A stretch of 64,000 bases of DNA from Salvia splendens (Eukaryota > Streptophyta > Magnoliopsida > Lamiales > Lamiaceae), in NCBI RefSeq assembly GCF_004379255.2, contig NC_056034.1:6636501-6700500 (forward strand), written 5' to 3'. The notes under the pieces are model-generated. The model did not search any database and was not told where the DNA came from. It worked only from the letters and a program-made list of their open reading frames with translations. The position numbers were made by a program, and so were the translations under genes. This document shows positions 35,444 through 54,838 of this stretch, piece after piece. The number at the start of each line of letters is the position of its first letter. Position 1 is the first letter of the stretch.

Positions 35444-36952
35444 ATGGAGGCTTGGTTCCTCATCATCGTCTCACTCTGCGTCGCCGCCCTACTCAAATCC
35501 ACACTCGCCCTTTTATCGCCGCGCACCAAGCGCCTCCCGCCCGGCCCTCCAGCGCTCCCCCTCATCGGCAACCTCATCTGGCTCCGCAAGCCCATCTCCG
35601 ACCTCGAGCAAGTCCTCCGCCGCCTCAAGCCCCGCTATGGCCCCATCATCACCGTCAAAATCGCCCACCGCTTCTTCGTCTTCGTCAACGGCCACTCCAT
35701 CGCCCACCAGGCCCTCGTCCAGCACGGCGCGCTCTTCGCCGACCGCCCCGCCCCCCCTGCCACCAGCACCTACCTCAACGCGCCTCGGAAAACCATCAGC
35801 GCCTCCTCCTACGGCCCCACGTGGCGCCTCCTCCGCCGCAACCTCACGCAGGAGATCCTCCACCCCTCCCGCGTCAGAGGATACTCCGCGTCGCGCCGAT
35901 GGGTGCTGTCTCTCCTCATGGATCGCATCCGCGCCGCCGCCAAGTCGGAATACTCCGTTAAACTGGTTGATCACTTCCAATACGCCATGTTCTGTCTCCT
36001 CGTGCTGCTGTGTTTTGGGGATAAGCTGAAGGAGGATCAAATCAAGGAGATCGAAGCGAGTCAGCGTAAAATCCTCGTGAATTTCCAGAGATTCAACGTT
36101 CTCAATTTCTGGCCGCGGCTAGGGCGCATCATTTTCCGCAAGCGATGGCAGCTGCTGTTTGAGCTCCGCAACGAGCAGGATAGAATCCTGATTCCTCTCA
36201 TCAGAGCGAGAATTGAATCGAAGAAAGCGAAGAAGACGAACGAGGAGGAAGATGAATTGGTGGCGTATGTCGACACACTAGCGGATCTAATTCTACCGGA
36301 AGAGAACAGAAAGCTTCACGAGGAGGAAATCGTCAGCTTATGTAGCGAATTTCTCACAGCCGGCACCGATACAACATCAACAGCACTGCAATGGATCATG
36401 GCGAATCTAGTGAAGCAGCAGGAGATTCAGGAGAAAGTGTACCGGGAGATAATCGGCGTGGTGAAGGGAGAGGTGGTTGAGGAGGAGGATCTGCAGAGGA
36501 TGCCCTACCTTAAGGCGGTGGTGCTGGAGGCGCTGCGGCGGCATCCGCCAGGGCACTTTGTGCTACCGCACAGGGTGAAGGAGGAGGTGGAGCTGGAGGG
36601 GCACAGAATCCCCAAGGATACGTATGTGAATTTCATGGTGGCGGACATGAATTGGGACGCGAAAGTGTGGGAGGAGCCGATGGAGTTCAAGCCGGAGAGG
36701 TTTGTGGCAGCGTGCGAGGGGGAAGGGTTCGACGTGACGGGCAGCAGAGAGATAAAGATGATGCCATTTGGGGCAGGGAGGAGAGTGTGCCCAGGATTCA
36801 CGGTGGCGCTACTGCATCTGGAGTATTTCGTTGCGAATTTCATACGCAGTTTCAAGTGGGAAGCAGATGGTGAAGTGGATCTTACTGAGAAGCAGGAGTT
36901 CACCATTGTCATGAAAAATCCACTGCGTGCACGCATCACTCCCAGAAACTAA
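35444..36952 (+). CDS. CYP89A: Cytochrome P450, CYP89A subfamily-like
   Basis: A single-exon, 502-residue P450. It starts with a membrane anchor (MEAWFLIIVSLCVAALLKS), then the Pro-rich hinge LPPGPPALPLIGN. Diagnostic motifs are the I-helix FLTAGTDTTST, the K-helix EALRRHPP, PERF, and the haem-binding FGAGRRVCPG with the cysteine at about residue 449. These mark an ER-bound monooxygenase that uses NADPH-P450 reductase. Overall pattern and lack of introns fit CYP89A. Arabidopsis CYP89A9 forms dioxobilin chlorophyll catabolites; whether this protein does so is unknown. The ATG at 35444 is chosen over one at 35339 because the extra 35 residues precede the anchor and are not family-like. The 5' half is strikingly GC-rich. 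Confidence 0.93.
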   Translation: MEAWFLIIVSLCVAALLKSTLALLSPRTKRLPPGPPALPLIGNLIWLRKPISDLEQVLRRLKPRYGPIITVKIAHRFFVFVNGHSIAHQALVQHGALFADRPAPPATSTYLNAPRKTISASSYGPTWRLLRRNLTQEILHPSRVRGYSASRRWVLSLLMDRIRAAAKSEYSVKLVDHFQYAMFCLLVLLCFGDKLKEDQIKEIEASQRKILVNFQRFNVLNFWPRLGRIIFRKRWQLLFELRNEQDRILIPLIRARIESKKAKKTNEEEDELVAYVDTLADLILPEENRKLHEEEIVSLCSEFLTAGTDTTSTALQWIMANLVKQQEIQEKVYREIIGVVKGEVVEEEDLQRMPYLKAVVLEALRRHPPGHFVLPHRVKEEVELEGHRIPKDTYVNFMVADMNWDAKVWEEPMEFKPERFVAACEGEGFDVTGSREIKMMPFGAGRRVCPGFTVALLHLEYFVANFIRSFKWEADGEVDLTEKQEFTIVMKNPLRARITPRN

Positions 36953-37165
36953 GCAAATATGCTTATTTATTTCTATTTTACCTTTGCAGTAGGGTATTTA
37001 TAGCACTAGTTTTATTTCTATTGAGTATTAAGAAACCACATTTCTTGAAAAGAAAAGCAATCAAATCTATAAAAAACTTGTGTAATGAGGTCATGTAATA
37101 ATACATCAAAGTTGGTCTTTTCTTAAGTATGTTTTGTCTAAAACGTTGAAGAAAAGTAAGTCTTG

Positions 37166-45899
<8,734 letters not shown>

Positions 45900-47017
45900 C
45901 CATTCCCTTATTTTGCCATCCTCAACTATATTTATGTATTTTGTAACCTTTTTTTTTCTTTTTCCTTTTCCTTTTCCTTTTCCTTTTCCTTTTCCTTTTT
46001 AAGTAGTGCAATGTTATTGAATTGCCGAATATTGCGCTATTCGTGATTTATCGATTACAAATTACAAGTTATAAAGCTTGGCCTGAAAAAATAAATCTTC
46101 TAGTACAGTACAATTTTCCTAAATAAATTATGTTAAGCAATTATGGTTGTTGATTTGGTGTGTATGACGCGCGAATATTTAAAAATACTACAAGACGAAA
46201 ACTATATAAGTAAAAAAAATAGAAGACGAAAACTATTCAACTAAAAAAAATAAGTTTATAGGAGACGAAGACTATACTACAAGTATGCTAGTGGGCTCCA
46301 ACCTCCAAGAACGCAATGTGACATGGAATCTGTTCAGATTCCAGATTCTATTTTAATGAGTCAGTGGATTCGATCCCAATTGGAGTCTTGTATGAGTTCA
46401 TAAAGAATATATGTCCATTCAAAATAAAATGTTTTTGTTTCTAGATTATTTCATTAAATATGATATAAGTACTTTCTAAAAAAATAATTTTATTTTTATT
46501 TTTAACTTTTTTATTTTACTTTTCTTTACATAACTCAGAAAATAGTATTATAGAAAATCTCATGCCTAAAAATAAATATTTCATATTTTATGGGACGGAA
46601 GAAGTATATTAGGTGGCGTTCACTAGATTAGACACAATAATATAAAAATATAATATAGAATAAAATTAAATACTACAATAGTTATTTAGTCACATGGTGA
46701 GATGAATAATCTTCTTAAGTGCTTGTTTGGTAGCCTAGATAAGGCTAAGATATACTCCGATGAGTTATCAAAGCTTATTTGAATATTTGGTAGATGAGAT
46801 GTTAGGTAGTAAAGCCTATCTCGGCCTGCTGAGGCTCGAAGTGAATTAGTTCAAAATGGTTGATTATTTAACCGGCCCTTTGAGTCAGATAACATATCCA
46901 TCATCCAGATATGATAGGAAATGACTAAAACACACTGCTCTTCCTATTGAATTTGACGTGAAAGTGAAATTTGATCTACGATTTTAGGGCTTTTCTCCAA
47001 CGATTTTAGGGCTTCAC
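45900..47017. other. ALATS promoter side and AT-rich intergenic DNA
   Basis: Directly upstream of ALATS is a (TTTTCC)n tract (45959-46000). Further out the DNA is AT-rich with a MITE-like right end GGGACGGAAGAAGTA near 46590-46606 but no clear left end. No gene is supported. Confidence 0.5.
45959..46000 (+). repeat. (CCTTTT)n tract upstream of ALATS
   Basis: Six to seven hexamer units about 60-100 bp before the first ALATS Met. It is purine-rich (AAAAGG) on the gene's sense strand and may lie in the 5' UTR or promoter. Confidence 0.9.
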
Positions 47018-47704
47018 TGTCACGACCGCACTTTCTAAGGATAGAAAGCTCGGTTTACAGTGACCAGGGGAGGGTGAAAGAAGCGGGGAAGAACGGAGAA
47101 AAAACTTTAGGACAACTGAACATAAACTTTGGATAACTGAAAATAACTTAAAATGTATCAGAATGCGAACATATTACAACAAACTAGGAATATTATTAAT
47201 TCGGACTAACAAAACTGAAAATGAACTAGACATTTGCGGAAGCGTTCAAGAGTGAATGACACCGTGTATGGAGACACGATGCATTCAAGTACTATTCTAT
47301 CGAAGGATCTTTGCCGTCTATGCTCAACACCGCCCATCGTCATCACTGCTCAACCTGCACATTTATAAAACATATACAGGGCTGAGTACTTGGTGTACTC
47401 AGTGGACACATGCCGAAATATATTTTACTGAAAAGGAACTGGTTTTGTCAAGCCACTACTGAGTGAGCTCGGGGTTTTAACTTAAAAGACCTGAGGACAC
47501 TAAAAGCATTTACTATGTAAAAATCTGTGATTGCGATCTATTTTCCTAGAACTAATGCCATATCTGAAACTGTGTGAATTAAGAATGTATGAGCTCATCT
47601 CACTTACAGACCTGAATTCGCTTAAACTGAACTAGTCTAGAGTGATGTCGCCCTTGCTAGACAAACAGACAGGCAAAGTTCAAAACGAAACTTGGCAAGA
47701 CAAA

Positions 47705-47800
47705 ACATACTGATAACTTAAATAATTGAAAGCATACATACTGGGAACGTAAATAACTGAGAGCATAAATACTTGGAACATAAATAACTGAAAGCATATT
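47705..47800 (+). repeat. Three-copy 31-bp tandem repeat
   Basis: Units of the form AACNTAAATAACTGAAAGCA...TACT follow each other with a period near 31 bp and a few changes. Confidence 0.7.
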
Positions 47801-47805
47801 ATATC

Positions 47806-48075
47806 TTAAATACTCTCCTTAAAAACTGTACTGTAAATAGAAAGCCCACAATTATATGTATGATAGGAAAGCCCACAATAAAATCTTAAGTAGAAAGCTT
47901 GCACATAATACATTGGATAAGAAAGCCCATGTAATATCATTTCACAATAGCACCTTTCATAAAACTTGTACTTCAAACATAAAGCCCACAATAACAGTGT
48001 AGGTTAGAAAGCCCACATAAAATCTTAAGTAGAAAGCTTGCACATAATACTTTGGATAAGAAAGCTCACCTCATT
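47806..48075 (+). repeat. Two-copy tandem duplication, period 139 bp
   Basis: AAATCTTAAGTAGAAAGC starts at 47881 and again at 48020; the next 40 bp are nearly identical (one change). The upstream parts (AGAAAGCCCACA) are also repeated. Confidence 0.8.
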
Positions 48076-48848
48076 CGCTTAAACTCCTTTACTTGAATAT
48101 TCCTTACTCCGACTTTACTCGCAGAGGTAGCCTTTTGAAAGCAAACAACACACTAATAAGAAATGAGAAATTCTTATACTTATAGGAATGCATGCCCCTA
48201 ATTTATTCTCTTATCCTTCATTCACTTCTAGGAAATTTTTAAAAACTTGCATATTAATTAAATCAGGAAATTTAATTAATAACACTTCTTTATTAAACTT
48301 AATTATTTCGGGAAGGACTATTTTAAATTTTCGTGAACTTTGGACATCGTCCCTTTCGTTCGATATTTCGCGGGCGCTCCAAAAATAAAATAGCACCTCA
48401 TTTTAAATTTCCTTGGCCCATCCTCTTCCCCTGCTTCCTTTATTTACCTTGGCCCAGTACACATTCACAATTCAGCCCAACATTAGTTAAATCATTTGGC
48501 CCAAATACATAAACTCCCTCAATTCTATCAGATCTCTCTTTGTCTTCCAATCAAAATTCCCAAACTCCCTAATTTACTTCTCTCTCAATCAGCAGCGACG
48601 CTGCCTCCTCCCAATCGTCGGCGCTCCGTCGCCGGTTTCACCATCGCCTCCTTGCTGTCTCTCTTCTATCCCAACTTTTTCTCCCCAGTTCATATTCATA
48701 GAAACCTCCTCAAAATGAGAAATCCAATATCTCTCCTTCAATTCCCTAATTCTCTGTACTCATCTTCAAAACTTAAATCCCGAACTCAAAATTCACCATT
48801 TCACTCAACTGCAAAATTCTCCAAAATCAAAACACAGACACCACCGTT

Positions 48849-49677
48849 GGGGTTTTTCTTTTTTTGTTCTAAACTAGAACTTAGATTCCGTGTTTGTTCT
48901 AGACTTTTTTTTTGTTCCGGGTTTGGGAGAGACGCATGACCCTCATGCGTCTCCTTTTAATGAGACGCATGAGGATTATGCGTCTTTCATAGAGACGCAT
49001 GAGGGACATGCGTCTCTCATTTTTTTCAAATTTTTTTGAACGACGCATGACCGTCATGCGTCTCTAATACATACACTGAGTAATGATTGCTATTTTTTGG
49101 AGAGATATATTGTATGAATATTGTAATACGCAAGGTCTACAAGCCTAGTAAAATGATGATGTGATGTTTGTGTTGTTGGTGGAGATATTACATATACTCA
49201 TTACGCACGATTTTGTGATGGCAGTGCTGAACGATGGGAGTCCAACCAAGGAAAACAGCTTCATCTATGTATTAATAATGCTACTAGCCTACTTTTCCAC
49301 TTTCTCACTTTCCCACTTTTCACGCCACTTTTCCCACTTTTCACGCTGCTATTTCCACTTTTCCACTTTTCACACTAGCTCCACTTTTCAAACTAGCATG
49401 AATAATAATGCTACTGCAGTGTATGTATTAGAGACGCATGACCCTCATGCGTCTCTCCCTAAGACGCATGACGGTCATGCGTCGTTCAAAAAAAATTGAA
49501 AAAATGAGAGACGCATGTCCCTCATGCGTCTCTATGAAAGACGCATAATCCTCATGCGTCTCATTAAAAGGAGACGCATGAGGGTCATGTGTCTCTCCCA
49601 AACCCAGAACAAAAAAAAAAGTCTAGAACAAACACGGAATTTAAGTTCTAGTTTAGAACAAAAAAAGAAAAAACCCC
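48849..49677. mobile_element. Mutator-type foldback element with palindromic repeats in its arms
   Basis: The element is 829 bp and flanked by a perfect 9-bp duplication ACCACCGTT (48840-48848 and 49678-49686), the size expected for Mutator-like elements. It begins GGGGTTTTTC and ends GAAAAAACCCC. The two arms (about 230 and 255 bp) are inverted copies. Each carries small palindromes of the form GACGCATGA..TCATGCGTC: four in the left arm (48929-48953, 48962-48985, 48991-49016, 49041-49063) and five in the right. The interior (about 49290-49395) is a tandem array of CCACTTTTC words. No transposase. Confidence 0.85.
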
Positions 49678-50100
49678 ACCACCGTTTCTCTCTTTCGGTA
49701 ATCGCCGCTGCCGGCGAATCCGTAGCACCGCCTCCGCTGTCAGACACGGCTGATGCTCCTGATCGAACTGCTGCTGCTGCCCGGTTGCGCAGCGTAATCC
49801 CTCCGTCGCTGCTCGCCGCTTGCGAAGATAGCTCCAGCTCGCCCTCTGTCGTCTCTCCGTCCGTTCTCGCAAGTGTCGTTGCTGCCCCTGTGGCCTTGCC
49901 TTCGCGGTGGTCGTTGGGGCAGCCCTTCGGCTCTAAAGCTAAGTTCTTTTACTCCTTTCTCACTTAGTTAATTTGTTGAGACTTGGGCATTAGCTAGTTC
50001 ACAGTGGTGCATTATTTGGTCTCTGTTTCATTCGAATGCTATGGTATTGAACTCTACAATTCCTGTGTTCTTGAGCATCTATTGTTTTAAGTATTCAAGC

Positions 50101-50537
50101 TATATGTGGGATTTCTAACGTGATGCAAAGGGTGGTGTTGGGAGATTACCTTAGCTTGGGTGAATCCTTGGGGGCTGCTCTCTTGCTGCCACTGCTTCTT
50201 TTTCCCTGCTCCCCTTTCCACTCCTTGCTGACTTTCGAAACTTAAAGGGTGTAGGAGTGTGGTGAAAAGGATTTGTGTATGACAAGGGAAATTGATTGGA
50301 GCTGTGCACATATATATATACTGAATCCTGGAGTTCGTGGGATTTGGTCTGCTTTAATCTCTGCCAAAGAGGGATAATGTCCCCTTGGTCTTTGTTGGCT
50401 GTTTCTGGTATGGTACTGCCCTTTCTTGACTTCCTACTAGCTGTTGTGACAGCCTTTTTGTAGAGTGTACTCGTGGCTTTATTGGAGCTGATTTGGTATC
50501 TTGTTGAAGAAGGCACTCTTTTACTATGACTTTGTTA
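50101..50537. other. Unassigned DNA between LTR-like sequence and Harbinger remnant
   Basis: No recognised gene. Minus-strand frames (for example 50151-50516, 121 codons) are low-complexity and lack motifs. It may still belong to the LTR-like region. Confidence 0.4.
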
Positions 50538-51227
50538 GAGCATCCACAATAGTTCCTGGACAAGCAATAGCCAAGTCACAAACTCCTCTGCCACATCAGC
50601 AGCACTAAATTCCTCCTGCCACATTAGCAGGACAAACAACTGGACAAGCAATAACTCAGCCATAGCCCAGCCACATCATCAGCACTAAAAACAAATAATT
50701 AAACAATCACACAAAATACGGAATTAAATTTACGACACATATACGGGAAAATTCAATAATAACATTAAAATTTTAAAAAGTACATTAATTAAAAAAAGTC
50801 AAATAAAAAAAATACATTACTTAAAAAAAATCCTAATCCACGCACGAGCCCCCCGCCTTCGCCGCCGCCTCACTCCTCGCCGCTATCCGGGACCCCCAAA
50901 TCTGCGGCATCTGAGCCCGCGTCAGAGCCCCCCACCCGTGCCGCGCCGGAATTCAAATCCTCTCGCATACTCACGAGAACGGCGTGAAAAAACTCTTCCC
51001 CTCGGGGTCAGTTGCATTCTTCCATTGATCTATGATCTTGATCATCTGAGCCCGCGCTTGTTGACGCGCCAAGAAGACGAGATCGGCTGTAGAGCTGCCA
51101 ACAGGGGGTATGTCGACTGGACCTCTTGGGACCTCTGGCGATCGCGTTGCGCCCGCCTTTGACCAACCGGACGAGTGCGGCGAGTAAACACGGGAGAGGA
51201 CGGGGTTTCCTGAGCATCTTCGGGGAG
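50538..51227. mobile_element. Left part of a decayed PIF/Harbinger element carrying ORF1
   Basis: The end GAGCATCCACAATAG follows TTA (50535-50537). The element continues through AT-rich DNA to the 3' half of an ORF1 pseudogene, where the Athila-like element cuts it at 51227. It resumes at 57800 after the duplicated GGGAG. The right terminus is not visible; it may be lost or lie near the copia insertion. Confidence 0.65.
50939..51227 (-). pseudogene. Harbinger ORF1 (SANT/Myb-like) pseudogene, 3' part
   Basis: This is the C-terminal half of the gene at 57795-58574, cut off by the retrotransposon. One frame reads LPEDAQETPSSPVFTRRTRP (from 51227), then shifts near 51110. A second frame continues ARAQMIKIIDQW and MREDLNSG. 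Full-length plant Harbinger ORF1 proteins have the same order: SANT domain, proline-rich linker, then a QRxRQ-type stretch and a C-terminal helix. Frameshifted and split, so not functional. Confidence 0.65.
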
Positions 51228-52607
51228 TGATAGGCTAGTTTTCGTCACTCGGAAACGATCACTTTTTTGCACTTATTAGTTGAATATTTGCATGAAAAAG
51301 ATGCTTTTTGGCAGGAAATGAATGGAATGGTCCGACTAGCATGCTAATGGAATGGATTCTAGATTACATGCAAAAGTAGAGGCAAATTGGATGCAAAGTC
51401 AGTAGTTTGAGAAGGGAGGAATCCACAAGACACAAACTGCCCAGTTTGATGGATTGGCCAGTGTCCGAGCAATGTTGACAGCTCTTCAAAGTCGCATTTC
51501 AAAGCTAAATTGACGATTTTTTGTGCTACCAACTCCCACTTGCGACACTTTTGAAGGCAAAAGAAGCCAACTACCATCATGAGGAGTGGATAAGATTTCT
51601 ACATCAGATTGGTTGGAAGAAGGGCAACTAAAACAACAAAACTTATCTTTTGGACAACTTTTCAACCACTTTTGAACCACCCCACTCTTTAGCTAGCTTT
51701 AGTTAGTTTTATTTTCTCTCTCTAAGCTTAGTTTTCTCTCATCCTTGAAGCAAATTTCGAACCATAGGCAGCCATTGCCACTTTTGCTCACCATGGGGTG
51801 AAGCTTGTAGTTGTGTAGTGTTTTAATGCTTTGAATGATCTAGTTCCTTGTTGTACTCATTTTCCAAAATCTTAACTCTCTAGTTAAGGTTGTTGGGCTG
51901 ATATTAAAGAGCTTTTGGTGTATTTAATTATCTAAGTGTTTAGCATTTATGTTTGGTTGTTGATGTTCTTGCTTGTTTCGTTCAAAAACCTTATTTTCAA
52001 GTTTGCTATTTTAGGTTTGTGTAAAGCTACTTTCTTGAGGTGTATTTCTCTGTTTATTTAAGTTATCTAAGCATTTTAGGAGTCAATTGGTTTAGCCACT
52101 TTTAAGGTCACTTTCCTAGTTTCTAGCTTTCTTTAGGAGTTAACACTTAGTTTATCTTCCTTAGATTTTTAGCTTAGTTCCTCTTGCTTTCGGAACTCAG
52201 GAATATTCATGCATGTTGTTGCTTAGTTCTTGTTTTCGCCAAGGGCAAAAATTTCTCGCTGTTGCTCTGTTTTTCTGATAACTTGCCCAGTTTATCAACT
52301 TGCCCAGTCTGCATTCCAGTTTAAATGCTTTCTTTTACTTTCATGTTATTTTCACTTTTAGTTCCCAATCTTAGCTTAAGTGTTATTAGCATTTAGTAGT
52401 TTAGTTCCCACCCCCAATTTAAAGCGTGGCGGCTCGCCAAACTCTTAAGTGTGGAAATACATAACGGATGCAACCGTTCCTCGTGGGTTCGACACCCTAA
52501 CTTACCATATGCTAATTAATAGTATTTTGGAAAGTGGGAACTTATAAATCTTGTTGAATAGGAAGGGGCGCGCGCCTACGACACGCGTGTAAAATTCCTT
52601 CCTCTCA
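51228..52607 (+). repeat. 5' LTR of the Athila-like element
   Basis: 1,380 bp, starts TGATAGG and ends CCTCTCA. Against the 3' LTR I count about 11 substitutions and one single-base indel. Confidence 0.95.
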
Positions 52608-52609
52608 AA

Positions 52610-52627
52610 TGGCGCCGTTGCCGGGGA
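52610..52627 (+). other. Primer binding site (tRNA-Asp)
   Basis: TGGCGCCGTTGCCGGGGA begins two bases after the LTR. It is complementary to the 3' end of plant tRNA-Asp(GUC), the primer of many Athila and Tat elements. Confidence 0.9.
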
Positions 52628-52732
52628 ACGGTGTTGTTGTCTTGTTATGTATTCCTACACTTATTGTATATGGTTTTTGACTTGTTTTTTGTTGTTGTTT
52701 TTCTTTTTTCTCTTTATTTTATTTTTAGTTTA

Positions 52733-53213
52733 TGAGCAAGTCCTCTTCTCCAAGGCTGCTGTTCGTTATTGAGATCGAGAAGACGACGAAGAGGCTGCGC
52801 AAGGAAGCACGTTTGAGAAAACAAGCTGAAGCTAGTCTTTCTGGCCTGGGCAGTCCATGTACTTGCCCAGTTCACTAGACTGTCCAGTTTGAAGAGTCAT
52901 AAGGTAGGAGTGAACTGACGAGGAAACCCATTCAAGAAGCAATGACGAGAGTGGTGCACCATTAAAGGGCAGCATGGATCATTTCACAGATCCTTACGAC
53001 TATGGATGGGGTGATTACTCCTATTTTGAATGGACCCATCCGAACCAACAATATCAAGGCCCACCACCACAAGGACACCACCAAGCTTTCCAAGGGTCAG
53101 ACGAAAATCATGTTTATTGGCCTCCCGATCAAGAGGAATTCCATCCGTGTTTCCAGCCACAAGAATTCTTCCAACATCAATCAAATCTTCCGCCAATGCC
53201 GCCCAAGACTTAG
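52733..53213 (+). pseudogene. Athila-like gag, 5' fragments
   Basis: A first frame (52733-52879) starts MSKSSSPRLLF and has a basic helical segment (KTTKRLRKEARLRKQ) but stops at TAG. A second frame (52974-53213) reads MDHFTDPYDYGWGDYSYFEW and is rich in Gln, Pro and Tyr. The match shifts frame near 53200 into the one used downstream. The usual large gag capsid region is missing, so gag is internally deleted as well as broken. Confidence 0.6.
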
Positions 53214-53263
53214 AAGAAATGATGGAGGATCTAATCACATCCCATCAACTCATGTAAAATAAT

Positions 53264-54229
53264 TTGCAAGCCAATTACAATGTGGTGCATGAGATTCAAG
53301 ACGAACAATATGAGCAAATGATTAGTTTTGATCATCTTGCATGCCAAATGGCACAATTGATGACTTGCATCAATGATATGCGTGGGAATGGTGGAGGAAT
53401 TCCGGCTCAAGTGCAACCACCAAGAGAGGAGAACCTTAATCAGATTACCCTTAGGTCCGGGCAAGAGTTGAAAGCATCATTCAACAATAACTCAAATAAC
53501 AGACCGAGGGAATCATTGGAACAGGGTCCCAGACTGCCTAGTGCAACACACTGCCCAAGTCAGGTGATTGCTTGGTTTGAAGATGAAGAGGATAGCGATG
53601 AGGAGACTGAAGAGAAAATCATCATTCAATCCGATGGGCCTATACCCATACCTTTGAGACCAGAAGAGGCTATCACGAAGTGGTGCAACAAAATGGAGCA
53701 TACAAAATCTGCCAGTAACCTGCCCAATCCAGACGAACTGCCCAGTCAGTGCAACCTGCCCAGTCTTAGGGCAGAAGAGGAATTGGTGTCGTCGGAAGTT
53801 CGGCCTCCAAAATTGGAATTGAAGTCGCTGCCTACTAACCTCAAGCATGTCTGCTTTGGGGAAAATGACACTATCCCCATTAGCATTAATAGTGATATGG
53901 AAAATGGCCAAGGTGAAAAGTTGATCAAAGAGTTGAAAGGTCCCGACTTTCTTGATGCCGAGTTTTTGCAAGATATGTATCCATTGCCCTCCATTGAAGA
54001 AAACGTTGAGCTCAAAGAATTTAGTGAATGCAAGTTATTCAACACTCAAGGGCTTAGTGATGAGGAGATAGAGGCTGAAATAATGACTTGGTGCAAGAAG
54101 AGGAATAACACAAACCCACCTGAGAGATGTAAATTGTCTGATCCTAAGGAACTGCCCAGTCAGAATAAACTACCCAGTCCAAGAGTGGAAGAAGAGTTGC
54201 GATCATTGGAGATTCATCCACCTAAATAG
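53264..54229 (+). pseudogene. Athila-like gag-pol linker, first copy
   Basis: A 321-codon frame that joins from upstream after a TAA near 53255. It has a coiled coil (EQYEQMISFDHLACQMAQLM), the gag-end motif NLNQITLRSGQEL, an acidic stretch (EDEEDSDEETEE), and the pol-leader motif LELKSLPTNLKHVCFGENDT. A second partial round of the same module starts near 54090 (CKKRNNTNPPERCKLSDPKEL) and is cut by TAG at 54227-54229. In full Athila elements this leader precedes the protease/reverse transcriptase. Confidence 0.7.
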
Positions 54230-54262
54230 GAGCCGATTGCATTTCCTTCCAAACTCAAATCT

Positions 54263-54838
54263 TTGGGAAAAAATGACACCATTTCCATGATCATCAATAG
54301 TATCTTACACAAGAGTCAAGAAAAAGAGCCGATCAAGGTTTTGAAGAGGCATAAGGAGGTGACCGGTTGGACTTCGACCGACGACATCGTGTGTATAAGC
54401 CCCGATGTTTGTGTGGTTTACATGAGTTCAGAGAAGGGTTCTAAACTCTATAGGGACCCTAAAAGGAAGTTGAATGCGTCTACTTGGAAGGATTGGAAAG
54501 CAAGATTTGATGATGTTTTTTTGGAAGAACACATGTATCCTGCCCAGTTTGTTGAACAGGGCAGTCTGGATGCCAAAGTGGATAAAGTAGCTGAATCTGA
54601 AGGAGCCGCCAACCCAGCACATGAGGCTGGGATCGAAACCCAAGGAGGCAGCTGCACCAGCTCCGCCACCATCTGCCGCAACAGCCCGTACCCCCCGCAA
54701 ATGGCGGGGGGAGGTGATTTCTATCCAACCCTCTCTTTTATTTGTTGTGTGTGTGATGTATGTGTTTACTTAAAGTTTTTTTGTGTTGGCCTTGTCGGCC
54801 TTGTTTTGCATATTTTGTGGTCTTGCCGGCCTTTGTAA
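54263..54838 (+). pseudogene. Athila-like pol leader, second copy, fused to unrelated tail
   Basis: It continues the second module (GKNDTISMIINS) and includes KEVTGWTSTDDIVCISPDVC, the conserved stretch just before the Athila reverse transcriptase. Instead of the polymerase, the frame runs into RDPKRKLNASTWKDWKARFD, then an Ala/Pro-rich tail and finally sequence that is probably untranslated. The junction near 54430 marks the deletion of the enzyme domains. Confidence 0.65.

Larger units (their letters stand above)
47018..50100 (-). repeat. LTR-like sequence of an unassigned Ty3-gypsy family
   Basis: It starts TGTCACGACCGCAC, whose complement GTCGTGACA is a common 3' LTR end of plant gypsy elements. 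Downstream are features usual in such LTRs: a GCTGAGTACTTGGTGTACTCAG inverted repeat near 47381-47403, many AAAGCCCA words, a GGCCCA-rich stretch and a GC-rich CGCCGC segment (49700-49900). No pol domain is present, so it could be a solo LTR. The far end is not defined. A foldback element (48849-49677) is inserted in it. Confidence 0.4.

Noticed and set aside
35452..36040. Long alternative frames inside CYP89A on both strands
   Set aside because: Shadow frames caused by GC-rich codons; only the P450 frame has conserved motifs.
47018..48219. Solo LTR ending at 48214 with TTCAC flanks
   Set aside because: The TTCAC match could be chance, and LTR-like GGCCCA-rich sequence continues beyond it, so I left the far end open.
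48496..48939. 147-codon frame beginning MAQIHKLPQFYQ
   Set aside because: It runs from LTR-like sequence into the foldback element across the target duplication, so it is not a conserved gene.
48929..49063. Regularly spaced short palindromes resembling a CRISPR array
   Set aside because: Spacing is uneven, the repeats are inverted across two arms with a 9-bp target duplication, and this is plant nuclear DNA; a foldback transposon explains it.
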